From NCBI GenBank assembly GCA_964584495.1, contig CAZPAH010000085.1:1-12515 (forward strand): a stretch of 12,515 bases of DNA, read 5' to 3'. Below the pieces are notes generated by a model. That model was not told where the DNA came from and ran no database searches. It saw nothing but the letters and a program-made list of their open reading frames with translations. The DNA comes from CAZPAH01 sp964584495. Its GTDB lineage: Bacteria; Krumholzibacteriota; Krumholzibacteriia; Krumholzibacteriales; Krumholzibacteriaceae. Position numbers and translations under genes: made by a program. Below, piece after piece: positions 7,916-12,515 of this stretch (the stretch's first letter is position 1; every line of letters begins with the position of its first letter).

Positions 7916-7943
7916 ATTATATATGAAAATACACGTTTGTCAA
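7916..7943 (-). promoter_or_regulatory. Near-consensus sigma-70-type promoter for the DUF2975/HTH operon
   Basis: Read on the minus strand, TTGACA (7943-7938) and TATAAT (7921-7916) are both perfect consensus hexamers separated by 16 bases. Transcription would start near 7909 and run into the DUF2975 gene. Both boxes lie in an AT-rich island, so chance similarity is more likely than in GC-rich DNA. The exact match of both boxes at a legal spacing still makes it a strong candidate. Confidence 0.65.
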
Positions 7944-7986
7944 TAATTATTTATCGATAATCAATAATTAATTGTCGTATATCAAT
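7940..7986. promoter_or_regulatory. Phased direct repeats flanking a palindrome (candidate operator)
   Basis: TCAATAATTA occurs exactly at 7940-7949 and 7961-7970. A third partial copy, TCAAT, is at 7982-7986. Each start is 21 bases from the next, two turns of the helix, so all three face the same side of the DNA. The perfect palindrome TTATCGATAA (7951-7960) fills the gap between the first two. The first repeat overlaps the -35 box of the minus-strand promoter. This layout suits a cooperatively binding regulator controlling the divergent genes; the adjacent HTH protein is the obvious candidate. Confidence 0.5.
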
Positions 7987-8040
7987 GTCTGCCGGACTAA
8001 TAATTTGCGGTATACTATTTTAAATGTTAAGCTCTAATAT

Positions 8041-9966
8041 ATGGGGAAGAGAATTTATCGAGATCGACCCGCCGCCGGGATCATCCCTGGGTTATCGGCG
8101 CGCCTTATGGGAGCGATCCTGATTCTATTGCTGGCGATCTCATGCGGTGATAGCTCCAGCCCCCTGATTCCCGTCGAGGATGAAGGTGAATGCGTCGACT
8201 ACGGGGATTTTATCCATATCGCCGGATCGTGTGATACACCGGGCGGTGCTCGTGGCGTGGCTGTCTCGGGAGACTATGCATTTGTGATAGATCGCAACTT
8301 AGGTCTTCAGGCAATAGATATAGGCACACCTGAATCACCCGGAATCGTAGGATCTATCGATACGCTAGGCTACGGTTCGAGAGTGGCCGTATCGGGAGAT
8401 TATCTCTATATTGCGGTCGAAAATTACGGTCTTATCGTAGTTGATATCAGTATACCTGGATCGCCCATGATCACAGGATCTGTCGACACAATACGCCATG
8501 CTCTTGATGTAGCCATTATGGAAGATTATGCTTATGTTGCGGCTGAAGTTTCAGATATTCAGGTGATAGATGTCAGTGCGCCTGAATCGCCTGTCATCGT
8601 AGGATCTGTAACCACACCGGGTTGGGCTATTGGTGTAGCCGTCTCGGCGGAATATCTCTATGTAGCTGATTTCTTCAGTCTCCAGGTAATGGATGTCAGC
8701 GTACCTGAATCGCCTGTCATCGTAGGATCTGTGGATATACCTGACTGGGCCGACCGTGTGACTGTTGTGGGAGACCATGCCTATGTTGCGGCTTCTGGTT
8801 CCGGTCTTCAGGTCGTAGATATTAGTGTGCCCACAGCACCTGTTATTGTGGGATCTATCGATACGCCGGGATCTGTCTATCATCTTGCTGTTGCGGGAAA
8901 CTATGCTTATTTAACGGATACTCGCCGTGATTTTGTAGTGATAGATATAAGTACACCTGCATCACCCTTTTTTGTGGCGGCAATCTCAACGCCGGGAGAA
9001 GCCGGGAGCGTGGCCGTAAAGGGAGACTATGCTTATGTCGCCGATTCTGAAACAGGTCTCCAGGTAATTGATGTAAGTGTTCCGCCCTCGATAGTCGGCT
9101 CAATCGATACACCGGGATCCGCATTGCATGCGGATTTCTCGGGAGAGTATGCATACGTGGCTGATTGGAGTTCCGGCCTTCAGGTAATCGATATAAGCAC
9201 ACCTGGGTCGCCGGAGATAGTTGGTTTTGTCGACACCCCAGGTTTGGCAAGCGATGTGGCAGTGTCGAGGTACTATGCCTATGTTGCCGATAATGAATCA
9301 GGTCTTCTTGTAATACATATAAGGGCGCCCGGATCGCCTGCGATCGTGGGATCGGTCGATACGCCTGGTGCCGCCTGGAGGGTGGCCGTCTCGGGAGACT
9401 ATGCCTATGTTGCCGATACCTATTCCGGCCTTCAGGTAATAGATATCAGCGAGCATGACTCGCCGGTGATCGTGGGATTTCTCGATACTCCTGGCTCTGC
9501 CACGGGTGTTATCCTAGCAGGGCACTATGCGTATGTGGCGGATAATGACTGTGGTCTTCAGGTGGTAGATATAAGCGAACCTAGCTCACCCGTACTTGTG
9601 GGATCTGTCTGTACACCGGGTGAAGCTGTTGATCTGGCTGTCTCGGGCAACTTTCTATATGTAGCCGATTCATATGCCGGTCTTCAGGTAATGGATATAG
9701 GCGCGCCTGACTCGCCAGTGATCGTAGGAAATGTGAACACGCCAGGCTGTGCATATGGCGTGGATATTCTGGAAGGATATGCATATGTTGCTGACATGTA
9801 TTCCGGCCTTCAGGTAATAGACATAAGCACACCCGGCTCGCCTTGGATTATTGGATATATCGACACTCCAACCTTTGCCAGCGGTGTGGCGGCATCGAAT
9901 GACTATATCTATGTCTCAGAGGGCGATTCCGGTCTCCATGTGTTATATAGGCAGTGTGATGACTGA
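8041..9966 (+). CDS. LVIVD-repeat beta-propeller lipoprotein, first of three paralogues
   Basis: The product has 641 residues. A basic n-region and hydrophobic stretch (LMGAILILLLAISC) end in a lipobox with the lipidated cysteine at C35, followed by G and D. A short tether leads to C51. From D65 to the end are 14 repeats of a 42-residue unit, consensus DTPGxAxxVAVSGDYAYVAD then GLQVIDISxPxSPxIVGSV. This matches the LVIVD repeat, thought to form propeller blades in cell-surface proteins. Repeat 4 is one residue short and repeat 7 two short; repeat 14 stops after its third strand and ends in QCDD. The start is limited by an in-frame TAA at 8035, but there is no Shine-Dalgarno site before it. 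An internal ATG (codon 23) would lose the positive n-region. A TATACT at 8011-8016 lacks a -35 partner. Ligand unknown. Confidence 0.9.
   Translation: MGKRIYRDRPAAGIIPGLSARLMGAILILLLAISCGDSSSPLIPVEDEGECVDYGDFIHIAGSCDTPGGARGVAVSGDYAFVIDRNLGLQAIDIGTPESPGIVGSIDTLGYGSRVAVSGDYLYIAVENYGLIVVDISIPGSPMITGSVDTIRHALDVAIMEDYAYVAAEVSDIQVIDVSAPESPVIVGSVTTPGWAIGVAVSAEYLYVADFFSLQVMDVSVPESPVIVGSVDIPDWADRVTVVGDHAYVAASGSGLQVVDISVPTAPVIVGSIDTPGSVYHLAVAGNYAYLTDTRRDFVVIDISTPASPFFVAAISTPGEAGSVAVKGDYAYVADSETGLQVIDVSVPPSIVGSIDTPGSALHADFSGEYAYVADWSSGLQVIDISTPGSPEIVGFVDTPGLASDVAVSRYYAYVADNESGLLVIHIRAPGSPAIVGSVDTPGAAWRVAVSGDYAYVADTYSGLQVIDISEHDSPVIVGFLDTPGSATGVILAGHYAYVADNDCGLQVVDISEPSSPVLVGSVCTPGEAVDLAVSGNFLYVADSYAGLQVMDIGAPDSPVIVGNVNTPGCAYGVDILEGYAYVADMYSGLQVIDISTPGSPWIIGYIDTPTFASGVAASNDYIYVSEGDSGLHVLYRQCDD
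8233..9963 (+). repeat. Array of 14 LVIVD-type coding repeats, 126-base period
   Basis: Thirteen complete units plus a 34-residue final unit. Units are 126 bases except repeat 4 (123) and repeat 7 (120). Most conserved are the Tyr of GDYAYVAD, the GLQVIDI strand, the P-SP turn and the IVGS strand. DNA copies are diverged, so recent whole-array expansion is not evident. Confidence 0.9.
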
Positions 9967-9988
9967 AACGGGTATTTCTCTTTAAAGG

Positions 9989-11956
9989 ATGAATACAATT
10001 TTCCAGAGAACGAAAGATTACCGGTCGGCTGCCGTTGGGGCGAGAGTGAGATTGTCTTCTCGCCTCCTGGGAGCGGCCCTGCTTCTGTTGCTGGCGATCT
10101 CATGCGGTGATCAATCGGGTCCTGCTGTTCCTTTCACAGAGAGAAGCGAATGCGTCGACTACAAGGATTATCTTCACGTTGTCGGATCATGTAATACACC
10201 GGGCAGTGCCTATGAGGCGGCTGTCTCGGGAGATTACGCCTATATTGCGGACGGCGGGAGTGGTCTTCAGATAATCGATATAAGCGAGCCCGGCTCGCCC
10301 GTGATCGTTGGATCCGTTGACACTCCAGGTTCTGCTTCAGGCGTCGCTGTATCGGGAGATTATGCTTATGTTTCCGATACAGGGGCGGGTCTTCAGGTGA
10401 TAGACATTAGAAAACCTCGATCACCCGCGCTTGTAGGCTCCGTCGACACTCCCGGTACGGCTTATGATGTGGCCGTCTCGAACGGATATGCCTACATTGC
10501 GAACCGTAATTTCGGTGTACAGGTCATAGATATTAGGAAGCCTGAATCACCGGCAATCGTTGGAGTTGTGTACACGCTGAACTCGGTCTATGGTGTTGCT
10601 GTCTCGGCTGACTATGCATATGTAACGGATAATTATTATGGATTGTTTGTGATAGATATAAAAACGCCTCGATCACCGTTCATCGTGGGTTCCATCGAAA
10701 TACCGGATGGCGCACTACAGGTGACTGTTTCCAAAGGTTATGCCCTTGTAACGAATCGCCGTGGTCATGCGAATATAATTGATATTAGGAAGCCTTCTTC
10801 ACCTTTACAAGTAGGATTGATCACTGTACCCGATGGTGCGGAGACCGCGACCATCCGGGGAGACTATGCCTATGTGGCCGATGGGCATAAAATTTTATCC
10901 GTTGTGGATATAAGCGAGCCCTGGTCGCCTATGGTTTTAGGATCTATCAATATGCCCGGCTGGATCAGTGGGTTGACCGCAGTGGGAGACTATGTATATG
11001 TCACGGATGTCGGCTTGAAGGTACTGGATACAAGCACTCCTTATTCACTGGCAATCAAGAACACTGTAGACACGCCGGGCGCTGCTTCGTGCGTGCGTGT
11101 CTCGGGAGACTACGCATATGTAGCGGATGGCAGTTACGGTATTCAGGTGGTTGATATTAGCACGACTGGATCGCCTGAGATAGTAGAAACAATAGAAATG
11201 CCCGGGGATCCTTACGATATGGACATATCGGGGGCCTATATTTATGTGGCGAATGACACGGCCGGTCTTCAGATAATAGATATAAGCATACCTCAATCGC
11301 CTGAGATAGTAGGCTCAATCGACACGCCTGACCGGGCTATGGGGGTGGCTATCTGCGGAGGCTATGCCTATGTGACCGATTTTCGGTCCGGCCTTCAAAT
11401 AGTAGATATAAGCTCGCCTCATTCACCCTTGATCGTGGGATCCATTGACACACCGGGCTACGCTACAGGTTTAGCCATTTCGGATCACTATGTCTATGTA
11501 GCGGATACCCAATCCGGTCTTCAGATAATAGATATCAGCATACCTCAATCGCCGGAAATAATAGGCGCAATCATTACATCCGGCCAGGCCAGAAATGTGG
11601 CTGTCTCGGGAGGCTATGCTTATGTGGCCGCTTATGATTCAGGTCTTCAAATTATAGATGTTAGCTTGCCTCACTCACCGGTACGGGCAGGTTCTATTGA
11701 CACGCCCGGCTATGCTGTAGGTTTGGCCGTTTCCAGAGATTATGCCTATGTAGCGGATAGTGACTACGGTCTTGAGATAATCGATATAAAGACACCGGGA
11801 TCGCCGTTTATAACGATTTCCGTCGACACCGGTGGCAACGCGAGAGGCGTGGCCATTTCAGGAGACTTTGTCTACATCGCCGGTGGCGCCTCTGGGCTTG
11901 AAATTATGAATAATCAGTGCGAGGGATACGACTGGGATTTCAACGGCATGGAGTGA
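9989..11956 (+). CDS. LVIVD-repeat beta-propeller lipoprotein, second paralogue
   Basis: The product has 655 residues with the same plan as the gene before it. The signal region ends LLLLLAISC with lipidated C39, then GD; a 24-base stretch around the lipobox (10088-10111) is identical to the first paralogue (8128-8151). After the tether come C55, the strand CVDYKDYLHVVGSC and, from N69, 14 repeats of 42 residues. Only repeat 7 departs in length (40). The final unit carries C644 and an 11-residue acidic tail. The gene lies 22 bases after the first paralogue, so they are probably cotranscribed. An in-frame TAA at 9983 limits the start. AAAGG abuts the ATG with no spacer, so initiation there is doubtful; a GTG at codon 20 (10046) is an alternative that keeps RLSSRLLG before the hydrophobic core. 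Probably outer-membrane anchored; partner unknown. Confidence 0.9.
   Translation: MNTIFQRTKDYRSAAVGARVRLSSRLLGAALLLLLAISCGDQSGPAVPFTERSECVDYKDYLHVVGSCNTPGSAYEAAVSGDYAYIADGGSGLQIIDISEPGSPVIVGSVDTPGSASGVAVSGDYAYVSDTGAGLQVIDIRKPRSPALVGSVDTPGTAYDVAVSNGYAYIANRNFGVQVIDIRKPESPAIVGVVYTLNSVYGVAVSADYAYVTDNYYGLFVIDIKTPRSPFIVGSIEIPDGALQVTVSKGYALVTNRRGHANIIDIRKPSSPLQVGLITVPDGAETATIRGDYAYVADGHKILSVVDISEPWSPMVLGSINMPGWISGLTAVGDYVYVTDVGLKVLDTSTPYSLAIKNTVDTPGAASCVRVSGDYAYVADGSYGIQVVDISTTGSPEIVETIEMPGDPYDMDISGAYIYVANDTAGLQIIDISIPQSPEIVGSIDTPDRAMGVAICGGYAYVTDFRSGLQIVDISSPHSPLIVGSIDTPGYATGLAISDHYVYVADTQSGLQIIDISIPQSPEIIGAIITSGQARNVAVSGGYAYVAAYDSGLQIIDVSLPHSPVRAGSIDTPGYAVGLAVSRDYAYVADSDYGLEIIDIKTPGSPFITISVDTGGNARGVAISGDFVYIAGGASGLEIMNNQCEGYDWDFNGME
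10193..11953 (+). repeat. Second array of 14 LVIVD-type coding repeats
   Basis: All complete units are 126 bases except repeat 7, which is 120 through loss of two residues in the loop before its third strand. Repeats 9 and 11 share the run DISIPQSPEI with closely similar DNA, suggesting copying between units within this gene. Repeats 5 to 7 are the most diverged. Confidence 0.9.
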
Positions 11957-11964
11957 TTGCACCT

Positions 11965-12515
11965 ATGAAGAGACATGTATATTATCGAATCGCCTCCATA
12001 GGAACAATAACGGGCGCATCGTTCTCCTTCATGGGCTTGCTTCTTTTTTTGTTATGTGCAGTTTCATGCAGCGATAACTCTAATCCCTCAGTTCCAATAG
12101 TAGGTGATAGCGACTGCGTGAGCTATGAGGACTATGTTCACATTCTCGGATCATGCTATATGCACGATAACGGCAACGATGTAGCGGTATCGGGAGACTA
12201 TGCCTATGTGGCGGCTGGATTCTCAGGCTTTCAGGTAATTGATATTAGCGAGCCTCGATCGCCCGTAAATGTTGGATATATTGACATTCAGGGTCATAGC
12301 AATAGTGTGGCTGTATCCGGTAACTACGTGTATTTGTCGGATGAAGTAGTCGGGTTTCAGGTAATAGATGTAAGCGAGCCTCGATCCCCCGTAATAGTGG
12401 GCTCTATAGACTCATTGGACGGAGCCAACGATGTGGATGTCTCGGGAGATTACGCCTATCTATTGTCTTATTCGGGCTTTAAAATAGTAGATATAAGCGA
12501 GCCTCGATCGCCCGA
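11965..12515 (+). CDS. LVIVD-repeat lipoprotein, third paralogue (3' end missing)
   Basis: The frame is open from the ATG at 11965 to the window edge, 183 full codons. The signal (MKRHVYYRIA, then FMGLLLFLLCAVSC) ends in a lipobox with C35, followed by S and D. C51 and C64 flank the strand CVSYEDYVHILGSC, at the same spacing as in the two genes before it. Two full 42-residue repeats and most of a third (one residue short) are visible, each with the identical turn SEPRSP. A GGAG at 11950-11953, overlapping the previous stop, lies 11 bases before the ATG. Only eight bases separate it from the second paralogue, so it is the third gene of one operon. The signal sequence differs more from the other two than they do from each other. 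Confidence 0.88.
   Translation, partial: MKRHVYYRIASIGTITGASFSFMGLLLFLLCAVSCSDNSNPSVPIVGDSDCVSYEDYVHILGSCYMHDNGNDVAVSGDYAYVAAGFSGFQVIDISEPRSPVNVGYIDIQGHSNSVAVSGNYVYLSDEVVGFQVIDVSEPRSPVIVGSIDSLDGANDVDVSGDYAYLLSYSGFKIVDISEPRSP
12157..12515 (+). repeat. Start of a third LVIVD repeat array
   Basis: The block AGCGAGCCTCGATC recurs at 12247, 12373 and 12496: spacing 126 bases, then 123 because the third unit lacks one codon. These units are closer to each other at DNA level than most units in the upstream arrays, which points to more recent duplication in this gene. Confidence 0.85.

Noticed and set aside
8011..8016. TATACT as the -10 box of the LVIVD operon promoter
   Set aside because: No TTG-like -35 hexamer at 16-18 bases upstream and no extended -10 TG; in such AT-rich DNA a single hexamer is weak evidence.
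8233..11953. 126-base periodic repeats as a CRISPR or satellite array
   Set aside because: The period is 42 codons in one open frame, units are diverged and there are no unique spacers, so these are protein repeats.
1..12515. tRNA, rRNA, insertion sequence or phage features
   Set aside because: No cloverleaf-like sequence, rRNA segment, transposase or terminal inverted repeat with target duplication was seen on reading both strands.

Overview
The window is bacterial, with densely packed genes on both strands. I see no tRNA, rRNA, CRISPR array or insertion sequence. A secreted protease ends in a type A C-terminal sorting tail of the type IX secretion system (core YQNYPNPFNP), which points to the FCB superphylum. 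The roughly 60% GC coding of the left half and the mix of envelope lipoproteins resemble uncultured FCB-related phyla such as Krumholzibacteriota or Eisenbacteria more than classical Bacteroidetes. That placement is inference.

Layout. (1) 1-990 (+) is the 3' part of a hybrid sensor histidine kinase with a C-terminal receiver domain. (2) 991-1591 is a 600-base gene-free stretch with several perfect GC-rich inverted repeats. (3) 1592-5425 (+) is a large modular subtilisin-like protease: signal peptide, prodomain, S8 catalytic domain, a duplicated PKD-PKD-beta-sandwich module and a sorting tail. (4) A shared hairpin at 5513-5547 separates it from a convergent gene, 5552-6736 (-), a lipoprotein with a glycosidase-like barrel. 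(5) 6941-7814 (-) is a two-gene operon: a four-helix DUF2975 membrane protein followed by a small YozG-type HTH regulator. It has an almost ideal sigma-70 promoter. (6) 7815-8040 is the divergent control region, with a very AT-rich core carrying direct repeats phased at exactly 21 bases. (7) 8041 to the end (+) holds three tandem paralogous lipoproteins built from 42-residue LVIVD-type beta-propeller repeats; the third runs off the window.

The most unusual part is the LVIVD cluster. Both complete paralogues have exactly 14 repeats, and in both the seventh is the only one two residues short, which suggests two seven-bladed propellers. The N-terminal segment supplies exactly the 14 residues missing from the last repeat (a 'Velcro' closure), and conserved cysteines sit at that junction. 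The lipid anchor lies 16 residues before the first of these cysteines in all three proteins. The cluster is also AT-richer than the rest of the window and its first two genes lack normal ribosome binding sites. Together the window reads as an envelope and surface locus: a sensor kinase, an exported protease, a surface or periplasmic sugar-active lipoprotein, a membrane protein with its regulator, and a family of lipid-anchored propellers. No sequence evidence directly links these units into one pathway.
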